Positions 25,744 to 37,998 of a stretch of DNA of 64,000 nt are shown piece by piece. Every line of letters starts with the position of its first letter. Position 1 is the stretch's first letter. A program made the translations under genes and the position numbers. The notes under the pieces were generated by a model. The model worked only from the letters and a program-made list of their open reading frames with translations. It was not told the DNA's origin and searched no databases. The stretch is taken from the NCBI RefSeq assembly GCF_019097595.1, contig NC_080720.1:20857352-20921351 (forward strand), given 5' to 3'. This stretch comes from Hemibagrus wyckioides (taxonomy: Eukaryota > Chordata > Actinopteri > Siluriformes > Bagridae).

Positions 25744-25827
25744 AAACATCTTGCAGCTCTGCTTTATTTTTTTTTCTCTTTACCAAGCTCTCTTGTCTCA
25801 TTCATCCCTTCCATTATAATCGCATTT

Positions 25828-26035
25828 ACTGTCTCTCTCTCTCTCTCTTCCACTCTCTTCTTTTCCACAGTCATTTTCCTTTTTTAACCATCATTTCCAT
25901 CATCTTTGTTTTTTTCCTGTTTCCTTTCCTTTTTGCTCTCATTCCTATCTTTCCTCATCAGGCCTTTCCTATCTCTATTTTTCCTCATCTTTTCCTCTGC
26001 CTCCTCTCTCTCTCTCTCTCTCTCACTCTCTCATG
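25828..26035 (+). repeat. Pyrimidine-rich region
   Basis: TC/TTC/CTT-rich sequence with a pure CT tract at its right end (26005-26034). Confidence 0.8.
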
Positions 26036-27671
26036 CATTTAGCTAATTGGATAAAAAATTGTGAAAGGGGATATAGACAATGCTTCTACCCTGTGTGTGT
26101 GTGTGTGTGTATGTGTGTGTGCCAGTCTAAGGAATGGAGCTGTTTCTGCCTATTTATTTCTCCATATCATCATGTATGTCCCTCTTTCACTCTTGTCTTA
26201 ATTCACTCTCTTTTTCTCATTCTCTGTCTTTCTCCCTACTTTCCCATATATTTAGAAAGGTCAGATTATATTTAGAATATGTGTGTGTGTGTGTGTTTGT
26301 GTTGTGGATCAATCAGTAGATTTGTGAGAGTTGCAGATTGCTGAGTGTTCATTCAGCCATTACAGTGATCTCAGTGCCGGCTGTCATCACAGCAACTGGG
26401 ACTTGCTGTGTTAGCCTTGGCAGCTCGAAGAGGAGCTGGAACCGGGCCAGAACAAAAAAAAAAGGAAAAAGGGAGATGGGATGAGAAAGATAGAGAGATA
26501 GAAAACGAGAGAAAGGGGGAGAATGAAAGCGAGTGGGGTTCAGACTTAATAAAAGAAGTGACACTCAAATCCCACACTTAGGCATCCGGCGCTCCATTGC
26601 CCTTGAGAGCCTGTCGTCTTTGGGGACGTGAAGAAGACATAAGCGGAGGAGAGAGGGAGGAGAAGAGATACAAGCTGCCTGCAGAGATCAGACAGCAGGG
26701 AGTCTCAGCGTGTGACTGTGGTGGCATTAGACGAGATGGATATGCTGCTCTCAACCTCTGTTTAAACTTCATTACACAATACACATTACTCCTCTCAATA
26801 GAGTTAAGTAGCATGGCAGTTGTGTGCTATATTTAGAGATCAGATTCCAAATACAGGGTCTGATGCTAGAATGACACTCTAGAATCAGAGAGAGGAGAAA
26901 AAACAAGGAAATTCTGTTCTTGTTGCATCACTTGGACATTTTGTACTAATTACTGCAGAAATCATGTCAAGGACATTTCAGAGGCAGGAGAGAATGTCGG
27001 CTGGTGTTTTCTGGAGCATTACACAATCTTACTTACTCTCTTTATTTCAGGACAGACTCAACAATACCTGGATAATGGGCATGGTTTCATTTTCGGGCCA
27101 TTGTCGACTGTGGTTTTAATCACACTAGGTGGCACTACTTTGAATAATTTCAATTTGATTGCAATAATCTGTTGCAATTAAATCACATATTGATGCACAA
27201 GAGCATTATCAGGAACTGTGCAGGCTTCCGAGCAGCGAAAACACTGTCTGCCTGATTCTGTTAGTGGATGTTAATTGGCATTATTTAATATTGAATAAAA
27301 AAAATAAAAAAAATATTACATAGCAAAATGTCATCCATGGTGCAAATTCAGTCATTTCATAAAGCTTTATGGGCTTTTTTTTTTAACCTCAAGCAGTTTG
27401 TAAAGTGTCCTCTCTATGGCTAAACTCTCATTTGTGTAACAGTCATGAATCTCTCACAATCACACCAAATGACAAACAGCATAAAAGACAGACTGACATT
27501 TCTGACTTCTAAGTGTGGCCTAAGGACAGGGTCATTATTTCATTACCACAAAGTTCCATTAGCAAACATGGAACATCATCAGAAATTGAATTTGAGGTAG
27601 AAATAGATTCAAACCGCTCACGCAGTGTTATAACGTCTGTATATGTTCTCTGTCTTGTTTTGTTTTTTCAG

Positions 27672-27716
27672 GAGAGCGCAATAGAGTACTACGACTCCAA
27701 GGCTGATTCTGATTAC
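27672..27716 (+). CDS. cacna2d2: cacna2d2 coding exon ii (45 nt)
   Basis: A 15-codon micro-exon in phase 0 reading ESAIEYYDSKADSDY. It corresponds to the I/V-x-YY-D/N-A/S-K segment of alpha2delta-1 and -2 (for example ..VYYDAKAD.. in mammalian alpha2delta-2, from memory). It follows a strong pyrimidine tract and CAG (acceptor ends at 27671) and is followed by donor GTAAGT at 27717-27722. The residues lie in the extracellular region just before the VWA_N domain, in an acidic stretch that varies between paralogues. Length and phase make it skippable without a frameshift. A longer open frame surrounds it (27513-27824), but the splice signals and family alignment limit the coding part to this interval. 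Confidence 0.88.
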
Positions 27717-28025
27717 GTAAGTGACATTTCTGTTTTGTGTTTTTCAGAAATTGTTGCTTCATTTTCGCACGCTGATTTATGTGAAATGTGTAAACTGCAG
27801 GATGTAAAGACACTGCAGGGATGATTGAAATGTCACAAAAGGTGGACTGCTTTTTTCTCAAAAATTGGAAATCCTAATCCTGCAACCCATTACTTATGGT
27901 TTAAATGGCAGTCTGGGACAAAAACATAGTTAACAGGCAAAGCAAGGGTCTACACATAGCAAACAATAACTTACACCAAGGGTGGAACTGGCATGACTTT
28001 GCAAAGAAAAAACTCATGTCATGGC

Positions 28026-28330
28026 GAATTCTGTTGGTGAGGTGGTGTAATGTCTTAGACCAGTGTAACAGAAACCCCTGGTCATGGAGAATTTGGGCAC
28101 TGACAGAAAACATATATAGTCCTGTCAGGATTTCCAAACACTGAGATTGGCCAGACTTCACAAAGGCGCAATGCATTTGTTAGCTTTATATACTGTTCTA
28201 CTATAACGTAACCTGGAAATGGTGATCCAGAAGCTAAGCTAAATCAGTTGAAGATCTGTTGGTGAGGAGGTGTAACGTCATGAGCTGGAGTGACAGTAGT
28301 CATATATTTTTCTGTACTGACGCAGTTACT
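28026..28330 (+). repeat. Weak spaced direct repeat
   Basis: CTGTTGGTGAGGTGGTGTAA (near 28029) recurs as CTGTTGGTGAGGAGGTGTAA (near 28256), each followed by related text up to CTGAC. The pair looks like an old tandem duplication of about 227 bp. Confidence 0.5.
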
Positions 28331-29244
28331 TAGTGATGGCGTTTCTTTCATGTACATGAACGGTCACAGCCCCTTTCTCCCAATATAGCCAAGGCTGATT
28401 GACTTATCATTGCCAAGAAAGGCACTGATTCCAGAAGTCAGCCAACCACAAAATGCAGGACATGACTGAAGGTGAGAGAGAGTGGTAAAGGGAGGCAGAG
28501 GGAGTGACGGAGGAATCATAAATCAAAGAGCCATTTTTTTCGTTACAGGGCAGGCATGTGATTAATGGCTGGCTACTTTAGGGGCCGTCAGCATCCCTAA
28601 TTGGAGAGCATCACTCATCATTAAGGAGGCCAAGGGGACACCCCACTAACACATCCTTCTGACCCCCATCTTGCCCCCTACTGGCCTGAGAAACATAGGG
28701 CTATAGGGCATAAAGTTAATTCCCTCACAGAAATGCACACTACACACATACACACACACACACACAACTTTGGCTCTCTTTGAGGAAATCTCTTCAAGTT
28801 AAAAAAATAAGAAAACTACAAGCAGTCTAACAGTGATCCACTTCCTTCCTCCTAAAACCACTCACGCATCATCCCCAACCAGCCACTTTCTGTTAATATC
28901 TGAGCTTTATTAAAGTGTCTTTTTGGAACCAATAATGTTTTTAAATCCCTGCATTTTGTTCTTGATGTCGAAAAATAAATTGCTTGATGGTTCCAAAAAA
29001 AATAGAAAGAAAAGCATAAAAGCATCTACAATTTTACACTCATCAAGAAATCCAGACTGTATGAATATGAAAATAGAAAAGCATTCCCAACTCTGTGGAT
29101 CATATTCAGAACTGGAGACTTAAGTGAAAAACTTACATTAATATTCACGCAGAGAAAGTTCCTTGCATTCAGACACAGGTTACACACATGCGTAAGGCGG
29201 TTTTCTGAGTGCCTCATTGGAAATGTTAAAAAAAAACATACATT

Positions 29245-29410
29245 TCCATCTCAGTGGATAACCCCCCGACTAATAATCAGAAGGTTGTGACTTCAAATCC
29301 AACAATGACCATTCTGCTGGGTCCTTAAGCCTCAAATACTCAGTTGTATAAATAAGACAAATGTAAGTCATTCTGGTTTAGGGCTTCTGCCACATACTGT
29401 AAATGAATAG
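29245..29410 (+). mobile_element. Decayed tRNA-derived SINE
   Basis: CTCAGTGGATAA...CTAATAATCAGAAGGTTGTGACTTCAAATCC keeps the layout of a SINE tRNA head. It is followed by GGGTCCTTAAGCCTCAA and a CTTCTGCCA..TGTAAATGAATA tail. Confidence 0.65.
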
Positions 29411-30289
29411 TAAGGTTGTAAATTCTATTTTGTTGAAGTAATCAACTGATGGAGGCTTGAGTGTATAACTGTTTGTGCCAACTGCACTAAAGCCAACTTC
29501 ATGGTTTCTAAGTAGTACAACTTATTACATCCTGCAATTATGTGTGTTAAATTTTTGTGTTTGCCTTCAGTTTTAATATACTTACAAAGTTTAAAACATA
29601 AATTTCAGCATGACAGTGATGCGTCTATGTTTTAGGCAGACTACCCCCCCCAGTTTTGCTTTTTAACTTATTGAACTAAACTCTAAATAAGACCCTATAT
29701 GTCCATGCCCCTTTCACAAACTAGTGACTAGCCTATATTTGCTGATTTACTTAAAGTACATTATTGATAAAATAATACACCCTCCCAGTGACCACCACCT
29801 TTTTATTCTGATGAATCTCCTGTGCTGTAGAATCTTGTACATTTTTGCATTATATATTCTTTTCTTCATATCCTTTCAGCCTAAGACACAATACTTTAAA
29901 ACTTCACTGCAATACCTCAGAGTCATCCTAATTTGTAATGATGTAAGATCCAAAATCTGTTTAGATGAACATTAGGTTCCCAAATCCACCATGATGCCCA
30001 CATTTTTCTTTGTGCACTGTGAATTTCTACTCCACTCAACCCACAGCTCTCACAGACTACTCCCTCTTTCATTTCACTGTATAAAGCTGTACTTCTCATC
30101 CATCCAGTCCTATCACTCCTTAATTAGCTAGTCTTATGAGAATGCATGGACAGATGTTGAGTTTGCCCAAAAGCATCTTGAAGCATTTTGAGATTGATGG
30201 CTCACACGTTGCTTCAAGCATGAAGATGCACCAGAGTTATATGTTGGCTTTTCTTTGCTATTTAAATGCTGGATGATTGCTGTTATTTA

Positions 30290-30930
30290 TACCTGACAGT
30301 CACAATCATACAGCTGGAAAAACTGATGCATAGTGACAGTGGACATTAATAGGAATTTTTCACAGCGGTGTTATTAAGTTCCCTATAATCAATACATGGA
30401 TGAAGACCTCCTACTTTCTTCTCCACAAACTAATCTGCAGCTGCTGGAGATTTAATGTAGTCTTACTTAATGCAGTCTAATGTAGTCTTACATTCAACTG
30501 GGAATAAGGGATCAAGTCTAGACCCTGAAGATACAGAACCATCAACTACCTCAATAGCATAATCATATAGATGCTGTGGAGGAAGTGCATTGGCTTTGCT
30601 CTTACTAAAGACCTCTGAAAGGTGGTTACAATGGACAGGAATCTCTAAAGGGTCTAGGTCTGATGGGCTTTCAGCAGAAACAAATGACAGCATATAAGAG
30701 TTTGGCCAGAAAGCAATGTCTAATTTGTTTCACCAGATATGGTGGTTATGATTACGGAGCCTGTGGAGACCCAGAATAATGTGAGGCCTTGATAGAATGA
30801 AATTTCCTTGCAACTCCAATGTCAATCAGGACTGGAGCAGGTGCAGAACCACAAACAGCTGGAATGTAGAAGATATGAAACTCTCACGGATTCGGCTCAA
30901 CATTCATTCACCATGTTAATGTGTGAATGA
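30290..30930 (-). mobile_element. Ty3/gypsy retrotransposon fragment (protease to RT start)
   Basis: Translating the minus strand gives, in order, a degraded aspartic-protease-like site (LIDIGVARKFI, where functional elements have an Asp-Ser/Thr-Gly), a PPQHLYDYAIE segment, and the start of reverse transcriptase including FVEKK and CIDYRELNN. An in-frame stop precedes the RT block, and frames are not continuous. No LTRs were seen. The 76-residue minus ORF at 30463-30693 is part of this relic. Confidence 0.82.
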
Positions 30931-31264
30931 ATCCTGGATGACTGAATTGGCCTGCCTCTATGGTGAAATTTCTCAGTGGAGGTCATTCAGTCAGGATATA
31001 GGTATTTATTCAGGCAGGTTTATTAAAGAGCCCTAACAAGCCAGCAAGTAAATCTGATTTTAAACCCCTTCTATTATCTGTGGCAAGAGCTGCATACAGC
31101 CACTACTGGCAGCCGGGGGGTAAAATCCAACCAACCTGTTTTTACCAGCTGAATTTAGACCCTTGGAATACTGAAAATAGACTATCACTAGCCTAGCCAT
31201 TCCAATGATAATCAAGAACATCTCTTTAAAAAGATTATTTAAAAAGATATTATAAAAAGTTTAT

Positions 31265-31910
31265 AATATATCACTACTTTACCACCATTACTCCAGATGG
31301 CACTGACTCATGTCTTATGTCTTCCTAGTACATTGAGAAATGGGAAGGGTAAATTGAGCCGAATCAAATCAAGACGGACTTGCAAAAGTGTTAAAATAAA
31401 AATCCTTTACAAGCATTATAGCTCTCCAGGAGAGTTAGGTGAACGGAAAAAGGAGTTAGTTAATGGTCTAATTAACTTCCTCCTGGGTGAGGGGCGAAAG
31501 AGGTGTAGTAAGCTCTGGAACACTGGACACAAGGGAAGTGTGCTGCTGCATCTGGTTGGCGAACTCCTCTCCTGAGGCAGGAAGGACACATGGTTATTGT
31601 TGTTGTGGCCTAAAATTCTTCCCTAATAACCACACTTTTTGAAAACTTTCTGAATCTGCCATCCTCATATGTTAGCTGAGTCGCAGACTTTGGCAAACTA
31701 ATCAGAGCTGACTCTAGGTTAAACCTCTCATAAAAAATACGAGGGTTATTCAAACAAAAGCAGACAAGCAGTAATCTAAAAACTTAAAAAAGGAGAATGA
31801 ATCCAGAACAGCCAAGGCAAAGACCATACACGGGAAATCAAACTGACAAGGAGACGATTTAGGCTGTAGGTAATAATGTAGGTGAAGAGCTGACACAATA
31901 CTAGAAGACA
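31265..31910 (-). mobile_element. Probable Ty3/gypsy 5' region (leader and gag start)
   Basis: The minus strand near 31500-31600 reads GEEFANQMQQHTSLVSSVPE, in the style of the gag start in fish gypsy elements. Sequence beyond it (31760-31900, AACAGCCAAGGCAAAGACC) resembles their leader. The position between two pol fragments supports this, but the match is by eye and weak. A plus ORF of 92 residues (31297-31575) is probably its antisense shadow. Confidence 0.4.
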
Positions 31911-31944
31911 TATACATTCACAGCCAATTTATTAGGAACATAGT

Positions 31945-32360
31945 GGTGTTATTAAGTTCCCTATAATCAAAACATAAATGAAGACCTTCTTCTTTCTGCT
32001 GCTGGGGACTTAATGTAGGCTTACTTAATGTAGAGTTATGTAGTCTTACATTCCTCTGGGAATAAGTGATCAAGTCTAGACCTTGAAGATATGGTATTAT
32101 CAACTACCTCAATATAGATGGTGTGGGAGAAGAGCATTGACCTTTCTCTGACAGGTTGTTACGATGGACAGGGATCTCTAAAAGTTCCTGGTCTAATAGA
32201 CTCTCAGCAGAAAAACATGCCTGCATATCAGGAAACAATGTCTGAATTGTTCTAGCAGATATGGTGATTATGAGTACAGACCCACAAGTGTATTTATTAG
32301 GAACAGAGTACTAAGATTTCACAAACATGTGCAGGTGCAGAACTATAAACACAGCCTCAT
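31945..32360 (-). mobile_element. Second Ty3/gypsy fragment (RT start)
   Basis: A diverged copy of the 30360-30880 segment with the same order of blocks, including DYRELNNTTM on the minus strand and a left edge GTGGTGTTATTAAGTTCCCT shared with the first copy. The protease part is missing. The minus ORF at 31918-32103 is part of it. Confidence 0.78.
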
Positions 32361-33444
32361 TCACACCTCTTTCACACATTGCTAAAACCTGGGATTTACA
32401 CTTGTGTCACTACAAAACCCAACTGCAAAACACAAACACCTCTGAAATATTTCCCCAAATTATAAGATAAATTTGGGGAATGCCTATTGCCATGGCAAGT
32501 CAGTAACAGTATAAAATACAGCACCTCTGTCTCCAACAAACCCTGACATAGATATGCACATGTATGCAGTTCTGGATGTAATTAGAAAACAAAAAGTTCT
32601 CATCACACAAAATCCAAGGAATTCTTTAGAAATCCAGATGGTAAAATGTCTTCACCTGTAATTGATTAGTTTGTCAGTGCCCCAAGAGCACAATGTTATT
32701 TACGCTAAACCACCAACATCTGCTTTCTGGAGGGTGTTCCACCAGAATAAGTGACAGAGAAATAACAAATGGCACAACAACGTCGAGTCGACATCAGCCT
32801 GAGCCAATATTTTCAATCGTTTCTTCTAATGTAATCTTATATAGTAATGAGATTATAAGGGTATTTTTGGACACATGGTAATTTCCTAGCATCTCTTCGT
32901 CGTTAATCAGTGCACTGTAATGATTCAGTTGTTGATTATTGTATTGATTTGTACTGTACACTCTGTAAATGATACACAATCATTACATTCAGCTGCTGTA
33001 ATTCAAGTCCCTTCTGGAGATCTTCTTAAACTGTGCACAAACATTAAATATCTTGGATCACTTGAGCAGCTCCCTTGCTTGTTCATACACACTTACACAC
33101 ACACAGTATAACACCATATGGACTTGGTGTCGTCCCTAGACGTTAGAAATCGTTATGTGTAGACTGCTGAGCCGAAAGACTCGGATTAGTTGACTTGAGA
33201 CCGTTAAACACAGAGCTAATAATTACTCAACCAGCATGCATGTACTTATGTAACATGATCTGTCACTTAGAGTGGGACATCGGCGTGGCCCATTTGTGTC
33301 GAAACCAGGTCGCTTTATTTAAGGGTGCTTAAAGATTTTTGTATTATTAGATTCTGATCTAATAAAGACTTCGGAATTGTGAGAACTCACCAAAGGCTTG
33401 TATGTAAGGAACTTTTGATAAACTATTATCTATGGCACTATTTT

Positions 33445-33446
<2 letters not shown>

Positions 33447-33533
<87 letters not shown>
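33447..33533. repeat. (GATA)n microsatellite
   Basis: About 21 pure GATA units, followed by a GGTA-rich stretch. Confidence 0.98.
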
Positions 33534-33863
33534 CTATTGGGTGGGTAGGTAGGTAGCTAGGTAGGTAGTAAAATAAAATAATATAAAAAAATGAAAAAGA
33601 AAATTTGAATCCAGAGAGAGAGAGAGATACGGACACACACACACACACACATACTGTATATAGACAGAAGCTTTATTTTATTGCATTTATTTCATGACAT
33701 TTTCTGTGACATTCCTCTTTCTTGTGTGAAATGACATTACTTTATGTGTGAATAAAATAAAACCTTTTTGTGAGATATTTTTAAAGACATCAGATAGGTA
33801 GATAGGTCAATGTGTTATCAGTGTCTTATATCTAAGAACTGATGTATTTGAATGTCTAAAATA

Positions 33864-34130
33864 CAGTGGAGCCCAAAAGTTGGAGACCTCTAGTAAATAT
33901 GCTTCTATATTGTATTCTATTCTAATTGTTTGTATGAATTTTCATTACAAAATATATTATTGGCAACAACTTGAGTGAAATGTAGGATATTTGAAGTATT
34001 AGAGTTTCTTAGTATTTAGTACATCCGCTGATTGCTTTGATGACAGTGTGCACTCGAACTGGCATAGACTCCACATGTTTGTGCATAGCCTTACAATCCA
34101 TTTGAGATCAAATCAATCAGACTGTCGTCT
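33864..34130. mobile_element. Possible Tc1-like terminal fragment
   Basis: ACAGTGGAGCCCAAAAGTTGGAGACC is typical of a Tc1-like terminus, followed by TTAGTACATCCGCTGATTGCTTTGATGACAG. The other end was not found. Confidence 0.45.
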
Positions 34131-34959
34131 GAACACGCGCTTCAGAAATAGAGATTAGACATGAGGAAAATCGGACCTTTTTGTTAACAGTTTACATAAT
34201 CAGCATCGCAAATTCCACTTCCATTTGCATACAGAGCTAGAAATAGAATATATATTATACAGTCAAGTCATATCTTTCTTTGTTTTAAATATTTAAAAAT
34301 TCTAAAAATTTAAAAGAAATAGTAATAATAGAAATTTGGACCCCATTGTATATTCAGATAAATGTTGCAAACAAATTCTGGGCCCTTTATAATTAAATAT
34401 AAAGCTGAAAGTTGCTACTTAAATGTTAACATTTAAATGCATAAATTGTGTCTAATATTTGGAAACAACATAAAGTTGATTCTATTAAAAAATACAGCAA
34501 GTTAATATTTTCTCTCGCACACAAGTAAATGTTTGTATTTTTTTAGTTTACTTAGAAATGTCACCTTCACATTTTCCCTTTCTAACACTTCTAAGCCTTT
34601 TAACAGCTACAGAAGCTTCGCTGTGATAAAATCGCAAACCTGTTGTTTCTTAAAGCACACAGGTAAAAGTGCTTCAGAACTCCGGGGAAGTATGTGTTTC
34701 TCGTGTACCCTGGGTCATTATAAGACATTGAAACATAACATCTGGACCATCATTAAGTGCAAAGCACAGCTGTTCGGTGCAGTACTGGAAGATTTTTGTT
34801 GGTGTGAGAGATAATATACAGATGCACAATGTATTAAAGGAAAAGCTGGAGGCTCGGCTGTGCAGGAATTCTGAGGAGTTCATTTGTTCCCTTACAGAGA
34901 GAGTCACTGCACAGCAATACTAAGCTATATCACCTTTATCCTGTGATCAGACATCTCTA

Positions 34960-35240
34960 TCCTGATGTTAGGGCTCTCTTTCAGGATGATGAGGTCCACT
35001 TCCACAGGCATGAAGGCTCTCTGAAAGGTCTGATGAGTATGAAAATGCTGTAAATCACATGCTAGGGCCTTCACACTCACCCACTTGAACACTTTTGGGA
35101 GAGACATGTTCAGCAGCACTCTACACTGCCATCACAAAAACACCAGCTGAGCAAATATCTTCTGGAAGAATGATATCTATCCCTCCAGTACAGCTTGTAG
35201 AATGTGTGCTAAGGTGCATTAAGGTGCCATACTAAACATA
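34960..35240 (+). mobile_element. Tc1-like transposase 3' fragment
   Basis: CACATGCTAGGGCCTTCACACTCACC..TTGAACACTTTTGGGAG corresponds to the part of a Tc1 transposase gene around the last catalytic residue (..EHLWE). It is followed by AAGGTGCATTAAGGTG. No open frame. Confidence 0.6.
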
Positions 35241-35334
35241 CATCATTTTTTTTTTTTACATATTTATATTTACACATTTATATTTATCTAGGTTTAGTGA
35301 GTGGAAATTTCAGCATAATACTACAATTATACAG

Positions 35335-35660
35335 CACCCTGGACAATGGACAAAAGCACATGGACACCTGACCATCTCACATATATGTGCTTGCTGAATA
35401 TCCCATTTCAGAGCCATTAGCATACATATGGATTTAGTCTCCCTTTCCTGTTATAATAACATTTATTCTTCTAAGGTTTTCCACTAGATTTCGAAGAGTG
35501 CCTGTGAGGATTTGTGATCATTCAGCCTCAAGAGCATTAGTGAGGTCAGGTTCTGATGTTGGACAAGAGAGCTTTGTTGGAACAGGTTTAGGGCTAGTCA
35601 CCTAACTCCAGCAGAGCCACAGCACATAAAGACATTCACTCCACATACAAAGGAAATGGT
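35335..35660 (-). mobile_element. Tc1-like relic (CACTATATGGCC family)
   Basis: ATGGACAAAAGCACATGGACACCTGACCATC, TTTAGTCTCCCTTTCCTGTTATAATAAC and TTCAGCCTCAAGAGCATTAGTGAGG match the terminal region of the family also seen at 15786. One terminus only. Confidence 0.72.
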
Positions 35661-35717
35661 CAGTTCTCCATAGTAGTTATAGTTTTCAGAGTGGACTTCT
35701 CAACGCTGGTTGTCCAC

Positions 35718-35755
<38 letters not shown>
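35718..35755 (+). repeat. (CT)n microsatellite
   Basis: Pure CT tract of about 36 bp. Confidence 0.95.
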
Positions 35756-35758
<3 letters not shown>

Positions 35759-36967
35759 ATTGAAAGGCTGTTCTTAGAGAAGCATGATGTCCTGTACAGC
35801 TTTGAGGTGTGTTTAGGGGTCAATGAATGAATACCCAGACCTTTGATACACACTTCTGTTCAGGTTATGATATAGTGTGGGAATAGTTTCTGGTTAAACA
35901 TGTCTTCATTATTATACTTAGTGCTAATAACAAGAGTACAGAACATGCAGCAAAGCCCTGTCCCAAATCCTGCATCCGCACACACTCATCTTTAGTGTGC
36001 ATAATGGGAGTGCATAAGTGATGCTTGTGATTAAGGTACACCCCTGAAAGATAAGGACGGGACTGAAAGAGTCTTCAAAATGTCATTCTTGGCCCCTGCA
36101 ACCTTTAATTAAACCTGGAAAACGAGGAGATAAAATTAACAAATTGGGTAATGAATCGAGCAAAACAGGTGGTGTATGGCTGGAGAAAATGAACCAATCA
36201 GTCTTTCCTGTGTGGATTTTTAGCTCCTAATTAGAAGCTGCCTTGGTTAATTATGATTGGGGCTCTACTATAAGGGAGGGGATGAATGCTCTCGACGGGA
36301 TGACAGTCGGGCTGAAAAATAAACAAATAAAGGACACTTAGCCGGTCTTCTCGGGAACAGAGGACATTTCGAAGCCAATCAACTTTATTGTTTCTAAAAT
36401 AGCTGCAAATGTGGTCGATGCAAAGAGGTGAAATTTGCGCTACATGGGAAATTTTACATCAGTTTTCAGTCGGTATTCAATGCAGTGAAGTGGCTCTGCA
36501 TTGGTTATGACTGATTCAGAGAACATTTGTGTTTAAATCAGTATAAACATCTGTGTGATAGACAGCATCAAGGCTTTTAGCTCAGACAGGAGTGAGGCGC
36601 TGCAGATCGAGGCAGTTTTAATGTGGCTCAGCGATATTGATTGGTGGGATTTACAGCTGAGCGAGCAGAAAAGGCTGAGTTGATAGTGCAGCTAAGTGGA
36701 TTCAGCCTGCTGAAACAGTAAAGCGCAGACGTTCTGTCTGAGTAACTGCTAAGTGCAGGTGAAACTGCTGGCTTCTGTTGCTCAAAATCATATTTATGCG
36801 AAAGCAGAAAATGTAATGGTTGCATTATGTATAGGGCATGCTGAGAATTCAAGGTAATGTAAAATATTAATACATAATGAGGAGCTAAGTTCTCTATAAT
36901 TTTGTGTAATTGGATTCATGTTTGCAAAACATATACTGATCTAATCTTTTCTGACTCTGTTTCTGGT

Positions 36968-37007
36968 GCGTGTGTGTGTGTGTGTATGTGTGTGTGTGTG
37001 TGTGTGT
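36968..37007 (+). repeat. (GT)n microsatellite
   Basis: GT tract with one TATG break. Confidence 0.95.
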
Positions 37008-37796
37008 TTATCACATTGACATTCAAGGAGGTATCAACGGAACCGTCGCTCTGTTCATCTGAACAGCAGCTTGTAATTGCATTTTAATAGACAATTAAAG
37101 ACAGGCCATAAATCAATTCTTGCACTGGGCAGGAGGTTCGAATTTGATTTGGGAAAAAACAAACAGTTTTTATCATGTCAAATGCAATTAACCCATGACT
37201 CTCTATCACGGCATGGGGCATCACTCTCTGTCTTAGCACGGGAGCGAGTGTATACACATGTGAAAAGAGGGATTAGGGTTAGCAGGTCATTTATTAATGA
37301 GAACAATTTTGGTGATTATTTATGAGAACAAGAAGCACTCTGTTTTCCACAACTGCATTTCATCAAAGGAAGACATTGTAAAGCACCAATTAATTCATAC
37401 TATTTATATGTCATATTAATTCACATGTCATACACTGATGTATGTATTTAGAGAGAGAAATGATGTGTGTGTGTGTGTTATTGCATGCTTGCCAGGTTCT
37501 TTGTGTTTATCTGAAAACTGAGGAGAAATGGCTGAATATATAAACCATAGCAGGGGAACTGTACGGATATAGATGCTTTTCATGCATTTCAGTTTACCAA
37601 GAAAGAGTGCAAAATATCCCATTAATGCCAAAACCTCCCCCCACACAGCTTGTATGCCACATCCTGGCCCATTCAGCATTAATAAGTTTTTACTTCCTTT
37701 AATGCATATTAAGGATGTACAGACTTGAGAGAGAGAGAAAGAGAGTGGGAAATGCAGAACAGATCACAGCACTGCACACTTAACCTTTTTATATTA

Positions 37797-37998
37797 CACA
37801 CTATATGGCTGAAAGAACGTGGATACCTGAGTGACACGCATATTTGGATCTTCTCCAAAATGTTGCCACAAAGTAGGAAGCACACAATTGTGTAGAATGT
37901 CTTTGGATGCTGCAGCATTATGATTTTCCTTCACTGGAACTAAGAGGCCCAAACCTGCTCCAGCATGACAATACTGCTTCAGGGAAAAAGCCACTGAT
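37797..37998 (-). mobile_element. Tc1-like relic (CACTATATGGCC family)
   Basis: It starts CACTATATGGCTGAAAG and carries TGTTGCCACAAAGTAGGAAGC and TCCTTCACTGGAACTAAGAGG. Internally deleted and truncated on the right. Confidence 0.72.

Noticed and set aside
25458..26042. ORFs across CA/CT tracts
   Set aside because: Low-complexity translations of microsatellites.
30463..30693. 76-residue minus-strand ORF as an independent gene
   Set aside because: It is a piece of a broken Ty3/gypsy pol region.
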